Below, piece after piece: positions 41,791 to 52,571 of a DNA stretch of 64,000 nt. The stretch is from Halothiobacillus neapolitanus c2. Lineage in GTDB: Bacteria > Pseudomonadota > Gammaproteobacteria > Halothiobacillales > Halothiobacillaceae. Location: the NCBI RefSeq assembly GCF_000024765.1, contig NC_013422.1, positions 1,507,501 to 1,571,500 on the forward strand. The letters are read 5' to 3'. The position numbers and the translations under genes were made by a program. Each line of letters starts with the position of its first letter. The stretch's first letter is position 1. The notes beneath the pieces were generated by a model. The model did not search any database. It was not told where the DNA came from and saw only the letters and a program-made list of their open reading frames with translations.

Positions 41791-42089
41791 TACTGAACAT
41801 CAAAATAGGTCCAGCCTGGAACTTCTCACGATGACCAAGTAAAAAACTATAAAAAAAAACGTTAATGTGCTAACTTTATTCGGGTTCGCTGGCTTTTAAT
41901 TAGCCCCCTACCAACCCCGCGCATCAAGAAGAGTACGGCGGTACTCGTCGATAGGACGAGATAAACCGGCTCTAACCTGCTAAATGTAACGCGGCGTAGC
42001 AACTGTTTACCTTCCGCGCCAGCAGCCATGTTCGCTCTGGGCGGTAGTGATAATGAGAATTCGATATTTTTCTGGGAGCTTGCAACTTC

Positions 42090-43634
42090 ATGCATGATTT
42101 AGCCTGCTGGCGTGATCGGTTTTCCGCCCCAATGCTGAAATTGGGCACGCTGCTATCACTGACAATGCTCGCCGGCTGTTCAGCCGTTGGGCCTGATTTT
42201 GTTGCACCTGCCGCACCGGACATTCCCGGTTACACCGCGCAAGCGATGCCCAAAAGCACCAAGGCAACCACCGGTATCGAACAAGGTGAAGCTCAGTCCC
42301 TCAAGCAAGCATCATTTATTCAGGGTGATTGGTGGAAGGCATTTCATTCACCCGCACTGAACAAGCTGATTGAACAGGGCATGGCCGCAAGTCCCACGCT
42401 TACCGCTGCCGAGGCCAAACTGGAACAGGCTCGACAAACCTACGCCGCTCAATACGGTTCCACGGAGCTACCGCAGGTTAATGGCAAACTCAGCGGCCAG
42501 AAGCAGAAGACCAACAATTCGGGTATCGGTCAGGAAGGAAACGGGCGTGTCTTCGGCCTGTATAACGCGGGTGTGACCGTCAGTTACAATCTTGACTTGT
42601 TCGGCGGTAATCGCAGAGCACTCGAAGCTTTGGCTGCCCAAACCGATTACCAGAAATATCAGCTGGATGCCGCACGGCTTACCTTGGCGGGCAATATCGC
42701 TGTTCAGGCCATGATGCAGGCGATGTATAACGATCAGATCGCAACGACCAAAAACATCATCAGCAATCAAGAGGAACAGCTGAAGCTGATTCGGTCACGC
42801 CTTGAGTTGGGCGCCGCGACCCAAAGCGACGTGCTGACACTTCAAACCCAATTGGACCAGACGCGAGCCACTCTGCCCCCGCTGATACTCAAACGCGACC
42901 AAAGCGACCATTTGCTGGCGACATTGGTCGGACAACCGCCAAGCAAGGTCATGCCTGTATTCAGCTTGAGCGATTTCACGCTGCCAGCCGAGCTTCCCGT
43001 TGTCGTCCCATCACAATGGGTTGCCTCGCGGCCAGATATTCAGGCCTCAACCGCATTACTGCATCAGGCATCGGCCCAGTACGGTGTCGCCGTTTCCAAC
43101 CTGTATCCGCAAATCAATTTATCGGCCACTGTGGGCTCTCAAGGCCTTACACCTGCCAGCCTGTTTGATGCCAACTCGATTATCTGGAGTTTGATTGCTG
43201 GTCTGACACAGCCAATCTTCAACGCAGGCCTCGAATCTGGAGCCAAGGCAGCCAAGGCCTCACTTTCTGCCGCCGCAGCTAATTATCAGCAAACCGTGTT
43301 AAACGGCTTGCGCAATACCGCGGATGCCTTGCGCGCAACTGCCATCGATGCTGACACGCTCAATGCCCAAGCAGCGGCTGAACGCTCAGCTCAGGCATCG
43401 CTCGATCTAACACAACAACAGATGAAGCTAGGTGCAATAAATTCGCTACAGCTTCTGACTGCACAACAACAGGTCGCACAGACGCAACTTCTGACACTGG
43501 CTGCCCGTTCGCAACGACTCACAGACAGCGTTGCCCTGTACCAAGCCATGGGCGGCGTACCAACAGCAGACCCGAATCAACCTCAAACCTTGTCACAAGT
43601 TCAAACAGCTAAGCCGGAGAAAAACACACCATGA
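42090..43634 (+). CDS. RND efflux outer membrane lipoprotein (NodT/OprM family)
   Basis: 514-residue TolC-like outer membrane channel. Signal with lipobox LTMLAGC (Cys30), then SAVGPDFVAPAAPDIPGY, the standard OMF N-terminus, two OEP repeats of helical hairpins, and the strand region QWVASRPDIQASTALLHQAS...LYPQINLSATVG. GGGAG lies 11 nt before the ATG at 42090; an internal ATG at 42132 also makes a lipoprotein signal. Its TGA overlaps the adaptor's ATG. First gene of a complete tripartite operon. Confidence 0.9.
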   Translation: MHDLACWRDRFSAPMLKLGTLLSLTMLAGCSAVGPDFVAPAAPDIPGYTAQAMPKSTKATTGIEQGEAQSLKQASFIQGDWWKAFHSPALNKLIEQGMAASPTLTAAEAKLEQARQTYAAQYGSTELPQVNGKLSGQKQKTNNSGIGQEGNGRVFGLYNAGVTVSYNLDLFGGNRRALEALAAQTDYQKYQLDAARLTLAGNIAVQAMMQAMYNDQIATTKNIISNQEEQLKLIRSRLELGAATQSDVLTLQTQLDQTRATLPPLILKRDQSDHLLATLVGQPPSKVMPVFSLSDFTLPAELPVVVPSQWVASRPDIQASTALLHQASAQYGVAVSNLYPQINLSATVGSQGLTPASLFDANSIIWSLIAGLTQPIFNAGLESGAKAAKASLSAAAANYQQTVLNGLRNTADALRATAIDADTLNAQAAAERSAQASLDLTQQQMKLGAINSLQLLTAQQQVAQTQLLTLAARSQRLTDSVALYQAMGGVPTADPNQPQTLSQVQTAKPEKNTP

Positions 43635-44773
43635 AGAAAGGTACCCCCATCCGCATGATCATCATGCTGCTGCTGGTTGCACTGGTGTTTGGCGGCATCT
43701 ACGGCTTCCAGCAATTCCGTAATGAAATGATATCCAAGGCGATTCGTGGCAAGGGTATACCGCCGCAGGCGGTCTCTACCATCGTGGTCAAAAAGGAAGA
43801 ATGGCAACCTAAGGTCGATGTGATCGGCTCCTTGCAGGCGGCACAATCCACAGAGCTGGCCACGGAAGTCAGTGGCCTGATTACGCAGATTCATTTCAAA
43901 TCCGGCCAGACGGTCAAAACGGGCGAGAAACTGCTGGAACTCAATGATGCGCCGCTGAAGGCTCAATTGGCTCAGTTGCAGGCAGCCGTCGTACTCGCAC
44001 GGCAGAACCTGACACGCGACCAGGCACAATTGAAAATCAATGCGGTGAGTCGTGCCGTGGTCGAGAGCGATCAGGCCAATCTCAAAAGCGCCGAGGCACA
44101 GGTTAAGCAGCAAGAGGCGCTGATCGATCAGAAAATTCTCAAGGCGCCATTTGCAGGCAAATTGGGTATTCGCAAAGTCGATTTAGGTGAATATCTCTCG
44201 GCCGGCACCGCGGTGGTCAGCCTCCAGAAGCTCGACCCGATGTATGTCGATTTCACCATCCCGCAATCGGAATTGTCTCTGGTCAGAGCCGGCAAAAACA
44301 TTTCCATCCAAACAAATGCGTTCGCTGGAAAAACCTTCGAGGGGAAAATCACGGCCATCGAACCGCAGGTGGATACGAGCACCCGTAACATTACGGTTCG
44401 TGCCGCCATTGCCAATCCCGACGGCAAGCTCTTGCCCGGACTGTTTGTGACGGCGCATGTCGACCAGGGTGAAGCTCAGCAGTATTTGACCCTACCCAGT
44501 ACCGCAATTGCCTACAACCCTTACGGCAGCACCGTTTTCGTCGTCAAGGATGAGGGCAAGGACGATCAGGGCAAACCCAAACTCACGGTTGAACAACGCG
44601 TCGTTACCACTGGCCCGACACGCGGCGATCAGGTGGCGATCCTCGATGGTCTCAAATCGGGCGAAACGGTGGTGACGGCCGGTCAACTCAAGCTCAGAAA
44701 CGGTGCGCCGGTGTTCATCAACAATAAAATCCAGCCTTCAAATAACCCGCACCCCGAGGTTAAAGACGAATGA
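43631..44773 (+). CDS. RND efflux membrane fusion protein (MexA/MdtA-like)
   Basis: 380-residue adaptor anchored by one N-terminal helix (IIMLLLVALVFGGIYGF) rather than a lipid. The lipoyl halves are STELATEVSGLITQIHFKSG and ILKAPFAGKLGIRKVDLGEYLS, with a short hairpin between. The barrel domain includes DTSTRNITVRAAIANPDGKLLPG, a typical MFP signature. It overlaps the channel gene and the pump gene by 4 bp each. Confidence 0.9.
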   Translation: MKKGTPIRMIIMLLLVALVFGGIYGFQQFRNEMISKAIRGKGIPPQAVSTIVVKKEEWQPKVDVIGSLQAAQSTELATEVSGLITQIHFKSGQTVKTGEKLLELNDAPLKAQLAQLQAAVVLARQNLTRDQAQLKINAVSRAVVESDQANLKSAEAQVKQQEALIDQKILKAPFAGKLGIRKVDLGEYLSAGTAVVSLQKLDPMYVDFTIPQSELSLVRAGKNISIQTNAFAGKTFEGKITAIEPQVDTSTRNITVRAAIANPDGKLLPGLFVTAHVDQGEAQQYLTLPSTAIAYNPYGSTVFVVKDEGKDDQGKPKLTVEQRVVTTGPTRGDQVAILDGLKSGETVVTAGQLKLRNGAPVFINNKIQPSNNPHPEVKDE

Positions 44774-47700
44774 GTACGGCGTCATCAAATAAACCCAAGT
44801 TCACGGATATTTTCGTTGCCAAACCGGTTTTGGCAACGGTGCTCAGTCTCGTGATCCTGGTGTTGGGTCTTCGATCCTTCGGCATGCTGCCCGTGCTGCA
44901 GTATCCCTACACCCAGAATGCGGTGGTGACGGTCACGACGGCTTACCCCGGTGCCGATGCCAATCTGGTGTCCAGTTTCATCACCACCCCGCTTGAAAAT
45001 GCCATCGCTCAGGCCAATGGCATCGATTACATGACCTCAAGCAGCACGCAGGGTGTCAGCACCATCACAGTCAACCTCAAACTCAATTACGAGCCCGACA
45101 AGGCGTTGACCGAAATCAACACCAAGGTCAATTCAGTCCTCAATCAACTGCCGCCGCAGTCCCAGAAACCGACCCTGTCGGGTCAGTATCGGTCAGACCA
45201 TTGATGCGATGTACATCGGCTTCTACAGTGATGTGCTCAAACCAAACCAGGTCACCGATTACGTCACGCGCGCGGTTCAGCCCAAATTGCAGGCCGTCGA
45301 CGGTGTGCAGACCGCAGAATTGCTGGGCGCCAAGAACTTCGCCCTGCGCGCCTGGCTCGACCCGAACAAACTCGCTGCCGTGGGGCTGACGGCCGCCGAT
45401 GTCTACAGCAAACTCGCCGCCAACAACTATCTGTCCTCCAGCGGCCAGACGAAGGGGCAAATGGTTCAGATTAATTTGAACGCATCGACCGCACTCAACT
45501 CGCTGGATGGGTTCAAGAACCTGATTCTCAAGGAAGACAAGGGCTCGATCGTTCGGCTGAAAGATGTCGCCAATGTCACCCTGGGTGCGGAAGATTACGA
45601 TTCGAGCGTGTCGTTCGATGGACGCAAAGCCGTGTACATCGGTATTCAGGTGGCGCCGGGTGCCAACCTGCTTGATGTCATCAAACGGGTCCGTGATGTC
45701 ATGCCGGGCATCGAAGCCCAACTGCCGACCGGTCTGAAAGCCAACATCGTCTATGACTCGACCAAGTTCGTTCATTCGTCCATCGACGAGGTAATCAAAA
45801 CACTCAGCGAAGCGGTATTGATTGTCACCCTGGTGGTATTTGTCTTCCTCGGTTCCCTGCGTTCCGTGCTGATTCCCGTCATTGCCATTCCGCTGTCGCT
45901 GATCGGTACATTCGCAGTGATGCTGATGCTGGGCTATTCGATCAACCTACTCACCCTACTCGCATTTGTACTGGCCATCGGTCTGGTGGTGGATGATGCC
46001 ATTATCGTGGTCGAAAATATCAGCCGACATCTTGAGGAAGGCCAGACACCCATCGATGCCGCCAGAATGGCCGCACGGGAGCTCGCCTCGCCGATCATCT
46101 CGATGACCATCGTCTTGATCGCGGTTTATTTGCCGATCGGCTTTATGCAGGGTTTGACCGGCGCACTGTTTACCGAATTCGCCTTCACGCTGGTCGGTAC
46201 CGTCGTGATATCCGCCATTGTGGCCCTGACCCTCTCCCCGATGTTGAGCTCAAAAATCCTGCGTGCCCCGAAGAAAGAAGGCGGCGGCTGGCAGGATCAT
46301 CTCGTGCTCTGGCTGGACAAACAATTCACCCGCCTGCATCAGTGGTATCAACGGCGGCTCGATGGGGTACTGAACTATCTTCCGGTTGTGCTGGTGTTTA
46401 TCGTCATCATGCTCGGCGGGATCTATTTTCTGTATTCAACCTCTAGTTCCGAACTGGCGCCTCAGGAAGATCAGGGTGTACTGATCTCACTGGCGTTCAA
46501 TTCACCGACCGCAACGCTGGATCAACGAGAACTTTACGCGAAACAGGTATTCAAGGATTTTGAAAAATACCCAGAAACCAACCACGTATTTCAACTCAAC
46601 ACACCGACGCAGGTGATCAGCGGCATGGTGCTCAAACCCTGGGATGAACGCACGCAAACAGCCACGCAGTTACAGCCTCAGGTACAAAAGGACCTCGCCC
46701 AGATTGCCGGCACCCAGAATGCCGTATTCCAGCCACCGTCGCTTCCCGGTGCCCGCGGTTTCCCGATTCAATTCGTGATCACGACCAGCGATCCGTTCGA
46801 CAAGTTGTTCCAGGTAGCCAATGACTTTCTGCAGAAAGCCCTCAAGTCTGGCGACTTCATCTTCCTGCAATCCGACCTGCGCATCGATTTACCTCAAGCC
46901 ACCATCAATATCGACCGGAACATGGCGGCCCAGCTCGGCATCAACATGCAGGATATCGGTTCGGCCCTATCCGCCATGTTGGGCGGGGGTTATGTCAACT
47001 ACTTCGAGCTCGACAGTCGTTCGTACAAGGTCATACCGCAAGTGGCACAGGCGTACCGTCTGAATCCTGATCAGCTCAAGTCGTATTACCTGAAAACGTC
47101 CAGCGGGAAAATGGTGCCTCTATCGACCGTGGCTCACATAACGACCCACGTTCTCCCGGAAACGATCAATCATTTCCAGCAGGAAAATGCCGCAACGATT
47201 CAGGGGGTCAACTTCCCGACTGTGCCTCAAGGCGTGGCGCTCGAGAAAATGGCCCAGCTGGCCAAGGAAACCCTACCCAACGGCTACAGCTATGATTACG
47301 CGGGCCCCTCACGACAGTTCGTGCAGGAATCTGGCGGCTTGGTGCTCACTTTCTTCTTCGCGATCGTGATCATCTATCTCGTGCTGGCCGCGCAATTTGA
47401 AAGTTTCCGCGACCCGCTGATTATTTTAGTCTCCGTGCCCATGTCCATTGCTGGCGCCATGATTTTCATCAATCTCGGCATCGGCAGGGCCACCCTGAAT
47501 ATTTATACCGAAGTGGGTCTGGTCACACTGATTGGCCTGATTTCCAAACACGGTATTCTGATCGTGGAGTTTGCCAACAATCTTCAGAAAACCGGTTTCA
47601 GCAAACGCGATGCCATCATCGAGGCGGCCGGGTTGCGACTGCGCCCCATTTTGATGACCACGTTCGCCATGGTCATCGGTGTGGTGCCATTGCTCACCGC

Positions 47701-47881
47701 TTCAGGTGCGGGTGCGGTCAGCCGGTTTGATCTTGGTCTGGTTATTTCCACGGGCTTGGGTATCGGTACGATTTTCACCCTGTTTGTTGTGCCCAGTGTC
47801 TACATGATGATTGGGCACGATCTTAATGCGCATGCAAAAGCTGAACCTGCGGAAGAAAAACAGGCACACGAGGCCATCTAA
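44770..47881 (+). pseudogene. RND efflux permease (HAE1), broken by a +1 frameshift
   Basis: Two frames together form one AcrB-type permease of about 1036 residues. The first (to 45204) covers TM1 and the start of the porter domain, FVAKPVLATVLSLVILVLG to LPPQSQKPTLS. The second (from about 45183) continues VSIGQTIDAMYIGFYSD to the end, including VVDDAIIVVENISRHLEEG and SKHGILIVEFANNL. Removing one G from the GGG at 45180-45182 restores LSVSIGQT. The rest is intact, and the two upstream genes are whole, so this is a recent mutation, programmed shift or sequencing error. Confidence 0.85.
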
Positions 47882-47977
47882 CGTTTCTGGAGACCCGAGC
47901 CAGACTTGCCTGTCTTTGGGAATATCCGCACGAAGTAACGCATCGGTAAAACCGATACCTCGTGAGTCACTGCATAC

Positions 47978-48016
47978 AAAAGGGCCGCTGTGTGAATGAC
48001 AGCGGCCCTTTTTTAC
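47978..48016 (+). terminator. Terminator of the second RND operon
   Basis: AAAGGGCCGCTGT-GTGAATG-ACAGCGGCCCTTTTTT, a strong 13-bp stem with U-tract, about 100 bp after the pump stop. The remainder of 47882-48218 between this operon and the convergent fumC shows no gene. Confidence 0.92.
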
Positions 48017-48218
48017 TGAAAAAATGATTTGTTAAATTCGCCGTGTTGCGACTATTCGAAGACGCTCAGACGCTCGGAACGTCGATTGAAAATCCATGTA
48101 TGGAATGTCGAGAAGTCTTCACTTTACTTGACAGCTAATCCTTGCCTAACCCAATAGTTTGGCACAATTCACTCTTTCGACTTGATCTTCGCTAAATCCC
48201 CTGAAGCCAGAAAATTAC

Positions 48219-49604
48219 TTAAATTCCGGTCATCAAGACAGGATCCAGTAAGCGCTTGAGTTCTTCTTCGGACAGCTCTGTCATCTCAAGAGCTACACTC
48301 AATACGCTTCTGCGTTCGGCATAGGCTCTTTTGGCAATCTTCGCCCCTAATTCATAACCAATCACTGGGTTCAGGGCCGTCACTAGAATGGGGTTCATAC
48401 CCAAGGCAGCCTCGATCCGCTCATGATTGACGGTAAAACCGGCAATCGCCTTATCCGCCAACAAATGCATGGCATTTGATAACAATTGAATGGATTGCAA
48501 AAGATTATTGGCAATCAAAGGCAACATCACGTTGAGCTCGAACAAACCGGATTGGCCAGCAAGGGCGACAGCCATATCTAAACCCTGAACCTGTGCGGCT
48601 ACCATGGCGACGGCTTCGGGAACAACAGGGTTGACCTTGCCGGGCATAATCGAACTGCCGGGCTGCAAGTCAGGAAGACTGATTTCACTGAAGCCCGCCA
48701 ACGGTCCCGAATTCATGAGCCGCAGGTCATTAGAAATTTTGGTTAGCACGATGGCCAAACTGCGCAAAGCAGCAGACATCGCAACCGGTTCATCCTGCGC
48801 AGCCAGACCCGCAAACGGGCGGAGCATGGAACAATACGCACCACCAGTTTCGTTGTTAAGAGCCGCAATAAAGGCAGCAGAGAAGCCTTCGGGCGCGTTG
48901 ATGCCCGTGCCGACCGCGGTGCCGCCCTGAGGCAGGGCCTGCATCCGCTCAACAGCCTGAACGATTCCCAAGCGGGCGCCATCAAGGTGATCGACATAGG
49001 CCATTAGTGTCTGATCAAAACGAACAGGCATCGCATCCATCAAATGCGTGCGACCGGTTTTGGTTACTCCGGCCAGCGCTTGAGCTTTGTCTTCGATAGA
49101 CTGCTTCAAGGAGTCGAGCGCGGGCAGCAACTCATGTTCGACCGCCTCGACCGCTGAAACACGAATGGCGGTGGGAATCACATCATTCGAACTTTGGCTC
49201 ATATTGACGTGGTCATTCGGATGAACACGAAGATCCGAATTTAGAAGCGAATCATTGGCTAGTCGCGCAATGACTTCGTTTGCATTCATGTTGGTACTGG
49301 TGCCCGAACCCGTCTGGTAGACATCAATAGGGAAAGCATCGACATAGTGCCCCGCTGCAATTTCGCGGCTGGCCTGCACGATCGGTTCACCCAGTGCTGG
49401 GGGTAATACGCCCAAGGTCATATTTGCCTGCGCGCACGCAGTCTTAACCTGAGCCAATGCCCGGATAAATTTAGCGGGCAACGGCATGCCACTAATGGGG
49501 AAGTTATCGATAGCTCGCTGGGTCTGTGCACCCCACAACGCATCGGCCGGTATGTCCACTGGCCCGATGCTGTCATGCTCTGTACGAAATTTTTGGGTTG
49601 TCAT
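48219..49604 (-). CDS. fumC: Class II fumarate hydratase
   Basis: Iron-independent fumarase interconverting fumarate and malate in the TCA cycle, 461 residues. Landmarks are GTEHD-like FRTEHDSIGPVDIP at the start, GSGTSTNMNANEVIA, THLMDAMPVRF and the superfamily signature GSSIMPGKVNP. I start at 49604 with GGAG 11 nt upstream; the longer frame to 49730 overlaps lpxA in another frame and is not conserved. It lies 22 bp behind lpxA. Confidence 0.93.
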   Translation of the reverse strand: MTTQKFRTEHDSIGPVDIPADALWGAQTQRAIDNFPISGMPLPAKFIRALAQVKTACAQANMTLGVLPPALGEPIVQASREIAAGHYVDAFPIDVYQTGSGTSTNMNANEVIARLANDSLLNSDLRVHPNDHVNMSQSSNDVIPTAIRVSAVEAVEHELLPALDSLKQSIEDKAQALAGVTKTGRTHLMDAMPVRFDQTLMAYVDHLDGARLGIVQAVERMQALPQGGTAVGTGINAPEGFSAAFIAALNNETGGAYCSMLRPFAGLAAQDEPVAMSAALRSLAIVLTKISNDLRLMNSGPLAGFSEISLPDLQPGSSIMPGKVNPVVPEAVAMVAAQVQGLDMAVALAGQSGLFELNVMLPLIANNLLQSIQLLSNAMHLLADKAIAGFTVNHERIEAALGMNPILVTALNPVIGYELGAKIAKRAYAERRSVLSVALEMTELSEEELKRLLDPVLMTGI

Positions 49605-49626
49605 CGAGGAACTTGCTCCACGGGTC

Positions 49627-50394
49627 TCAGCGGGTGATGCCTCGCTCGCTGCCTTTGATGAAGTCGAGCATTTGTTGCAAGGCGGGTTCAGTTTCAGCGG
49701 CTTGTTCAAATTCCGCCCAAACCATCTCATCCCCCTGTTTTTTCACCAATTGACGGAAACACCGGTTCAGCAATGCAATAGTCTCAGCATCAAAATGCCG
49801 ACGTCTGAGTCCTTCTTTATTCAAGCCGATTGAACGGGCACGAGCCCCGTCCGCCATAACAAAGGGCGGCACATCCTTGGAAAGTTTGCTGAAACCACCG
49901 ATAAAAGCATGCGCACCAATTCGGCAGAACTGGTGCGCCACGGCGAAACCACCAAAGATAGCGTGATCACCCACGGTGACGTGTCCAGCCAGCGAGGCTG
50001 CGTTGGCGAGGATGACATGATCGCCGATCTGGCAGTCATGTGCGATGTGTGCGTATGCCATGATGAGAACATCAGAGCCTATGCGCGTAACGCCGCCGCC
50101 GCCCTCGGTACCACGGTGAATCGAAGAAAATTCACGAATCTGGTTCCGATCACCGATTTCAAGGGTTGTATGCTCGCCGTGGAATTTAAGATCCTGCGGA
50201 ACTTCACCCAATACGGCATGACTGTAGATATGGTTGTCTTTACCGATCCGGCATGGGCCCTTGATCACCGAATGACTGTCAATCTGCGTTCCCGCGGATA
50301 TCTCGACCTTACCTTCGATGACCACATAGGGCCCGACGACCACACTGGGATCTAGGCTCGCCTCCGGCGAGATTATGGCTGTCGGATGAATCAC
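49627..50394 (-). CDS. lpxA: UDP-N-acetylglucosamine acyltransferase
   Basis: First enzyme of lipid A synthesis, 255 residues: left-handed beta-helix of hexapeptide repeats ([25 protein letters not shown] onward) with catalytic His in [14 protein letters not shown], and a helical C-terminal tail. It starts with GTG at 50394, overlapping the fabZ TGA (GTGA) and 9 nt after AAGGAA. The usual partner lpxB does not follow; fumC does. Confidence 0.94.
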   Translation of the reverse strand: MIHPTAIISPEASLDPSVVVGPYVVIEGKVEISAGTQIDSHSVIKGPCRIGKDNHIYSHAVLGEVPQDLKFHGEHTTLEIGDRNQIREFSSIHRGTEGGGGVTRIGSDVLIMAYAHIAHDCQIGDHVILANAASLAGHVTVGDHAIFGGFAVAHQFCRIGAHAFIGGFSKLSKDVPPFVMADGARARSIGLNKEGLRRRHFDAETIALLNRCFRQLVKKQGDEMVWAEFEQAAETEPALQQMLDFIKGSERGITR

Positions 50395-50852
50395 TCGGAC
50401 ACTTCCTTGGCAACACATTTAATCAGCGCCTTGGCCGCCAGTTCACCATCAACATGGGCTTCACATTGAAAAATACCCATGCCACGAATCAGACGCTTCA
50501 GTTCAACGCGGATAATCAACTGATCACCCGGTTCAACAACCCGACGAAACGTGACTTCATCGAGTCCGACAAGCATGTAGAGTGAATTGGGGTTTGGCAC
50601 GACACCCTGACTACTGAACGCCAGGACACCCGTCGCTTGGGCCATTGCCTCCGTAATCAGGACACCCGGCATGACAGGCCGAACCGGAAAATGCCCCTGA
50701 AAAAAAGGTTCATTAAAAGTCACGTTTTTAACAGCCACCAAATATTCATTCGGCGCCCAGTCAAGAACACGATCAATTAACAGAAAGGGAAACCGATGAG
50801 GCAATAGATGCATTATCTCTTGAATCATGATTGGTTTTGTTGTTGTGCTCAC
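50391..50852 (-). CDS. fabZ: 3-hydroxyacyl-ACP dehydratase
   Basis: Hot-dog fold dehydratase of fatty acid synthesis, 153 residues. [17 protein letters not shown] contains the catalytic His; [23 protein letters not shown] contains the second active-site region with the catalytic Glu. GTG start at 50852 overlaps the lpxD TGA and follows GAGGA by 6 nt. Confidence 0.95.
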   Translation of the reverse strand: MSTTTKPIMIQEIMHLLPHRFPFLLIDRVLDWAPNEYLVAVKNVTFNEPFFQGHFPVRPVMPGVLITEAMAQATGVLAFSSQGVVPNPNSLYMLVGLDEVTFRRVVEPGDQLIIRVELKRLIRGMGIFQCEAHVDGELAAKALIKCVAKEVSE

Positions 50853-51916
50853 AGATTTTCCTCATCATTTTTTCGCAATGCGTTCAGACCGGTTTCCAAT
50901 GCCTGAACACGATGCGCAATTCGCTCGAGCTGTTTGAAACGCGCGGCGTTTTTATGCCAGTTATCGTTGGTGTCCAAGGGGGTACCCGCCGAGTAGACGC
51001 CAGGCTGACGAATGGAACGTGTGACCATTGACATGCCGGTTATGTGCACACCATCGACTAATGTCAGATGCCCGGCCAGACCGACACCACCGCCCAAGGT
51101 GCAGTATTTGCCCACCACGCTCGAACCTGCAAGCCCAGCGCAACCGGCAATTGCTGAATGCGCCCCAATTTCAACGTTGTGGGCAACTTGGATCAGGTTG
51201 TCCAGCTTGGCACCGTTATCGATGCGTGTGTCATCCAGCGCGCCACGGTCAATCGTGGTGTTGGCACCAATATCGACATCATCACCAATCACGACGCGCC
51301 CCAACTGCGGCACGCGCCGCCACCGCCCCTGCTCATTAATAAGACCAAATCCATCGGAACCGATCACGGCACCGGGTTGGATAACGCAGCGAGCGCCAAT
51401 CTCGCAGTGGTTCATCACGGTCACCCGTGCGATTAATTCAGTATCCGAACCAATCGATATATTTTCACCGAGAATGCAACCCGGACCGATTCGAACACCT
51501 GACGCAATGCGGCAACCGGCACCAATCACAACATGAGCCCCAACGGTCACATCATCCGCCAGATCTGCGGTCGGGTGAATATGCGCGCACGGATCGATGC
51601 ACTTCGTCGGTTCGGATCGAGGAAACAACCATTCCAGAACATCGACAAAGGCAGACTGTGGGTTCGGCACCAGAATCAATACCGCCCCCGATGGGAGGGC
51701 GTCCTGATGTTTTGACTGACAGAGCACCACACCGGCAGATGTCTTATCGGGTTGAATGCCTCGTCGGTTGCCACTGAAGTAGGACAGGTCAGAAATCGTT
51801 GCAGAGGCTAATGAGGCTACGCCACTAACAAGCCGTCCGGCATCTCCGCGGACAGAACCCCCTATGCGTGCTGCCACATCAGCGACACGGACGGCATCGG
51901 TAGGAATCGCGGGCAC
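50849..51916 (-). CDS. lpxD: UDP-3-O-(3-hydroxyacyl)glucosamine N-acyltransferase
   Basis: Third step of lipid A synthesis. 355 residues: N-terminal uridine-binding domain ([12 protein letters not shown]), a long hexapeptide beta-helix ([21 protein letters not shown]) with catalytic His in [15 protein letters not shown], and a C-terminal coiled coil. The start is a GTG at 51916 without obvious SD, 38 bp after ompH. It overlaps fabZ. Confidence 0.94.
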   Translation of the reverse strand: MPAIPTDAVRVADVAARIGGSVRGDAGRLVSGVASLASATISDLSYFSGNRRGIQPDKTSAGVVLCQSKHQDALPSGAVLILVPNPQSAFVDVLEWLFPRSEPTKCIDPCAHIHPTADLADDVTVGAHVVIGAGCRIASGVRIGPGCILGENISIGSDTELIARVTVMNHCEIGARCVIQPGAVIGSDGFGLINEQGRWRRVPQLGRVVIGDDVDIGANTTIDRGALDDTRIDNGAKLDNLIQVAHNVEIGAHSAIAGCAGLAGSSVVGKYCTLGGGVGLAGHLTLVDGVHITGMSMVTRSIRQPGVYSAGTPLDTNDNWHKNAARFKQLERIAHRVQALETGLNALRKNDEENL

Positions 51917-51954
51917 TTTGCTTGGGGCCGTTCAGGGAGAGGAGACAGCTTCTG

Positions 51955-52473
51955 TTACTTCCCTGCGCTCACGTCTTGCTTGAGTTTGGCGAGTACATCG
52001 CTCGTTATATCAACCTGAGGCGCGGCATAAACAACGCCTTCAGCCAGAATAAGGTCATAACCTTTTGTTTTAGCGACATCTTTAATGGCAGCCAGCACAA
52101 CGCGCTGAAGTTTGCCCAACTCCTCGTTTTTACGCAGATTCAGGTCATCGCGGAAATTGCTCTGCATACGCTGCAGATCACGAAGTTGACGGTTGAGCTC
52201 CTGCTCCTGCTTGGAACGGTCGCTATCGCTCATGGTTACTCCGTCGCGGTTTAGCTTGGTTTCCAAAGCTTGTGCCGTTTGCTGCGCATCACGGATTTCC
52301 TTCTCACGAGGCGCGAATTCTTTTTCAAGCTTCTTCTTGGCGATATCGGCCTGAGGCGCTTGCTCAAGCAAGGTAGAGGAATTGACAAAGGCAATCTTGA
52401 TTTCCGCCGACTGCGCAGTCGCAGCGAAAAACAAAGCCAAAACAGAAACTAAAGCCAATGCAATGCGGTTCAC
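51955..52473 (-). CDS. Periplasmic chaperone OmpH/Skp
   Basis: 172-residue periplasmic chaperone for unfolded outer membrane proteins. Signal peptide NRIALALVSVLALFFAATAQSA, then EIKIAFVNSSTLLEQAPQA and a long charged coiled coil that forms the tentacles. The start is the GTG at 52473, 7 nt after TAGGAG; the frame to 52500 has no such site. It sits between bamA and lpxD as in most gammaproteobacteria. Confidence 0.92.
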   Translation of the reverse strand: MNRIALALVSVLALFFAATAQSAEIKIAFVNSSTLLEQAPQADIAKKKLEKEFAPREKEIRDAQQTAQALETKLNRDGVTMSDSDRSKQEQELNRQLRDLQRMQSNFRDDLNLRKNEELGKLQRVVLAAIKDVAKTKGYDLILAEGVVYAAPQVDITSDVLAKLKQDVSAGK

Positions 52474-52571
52474 GCAAACTCTCCTAAAAAAACAAAGCAC
52501 AACCGGGGACAGATAGCCTCGGGATTATCTCACAGCCGTTGGCACAAGTGATGTCTTGCGAACGTTCTCAA

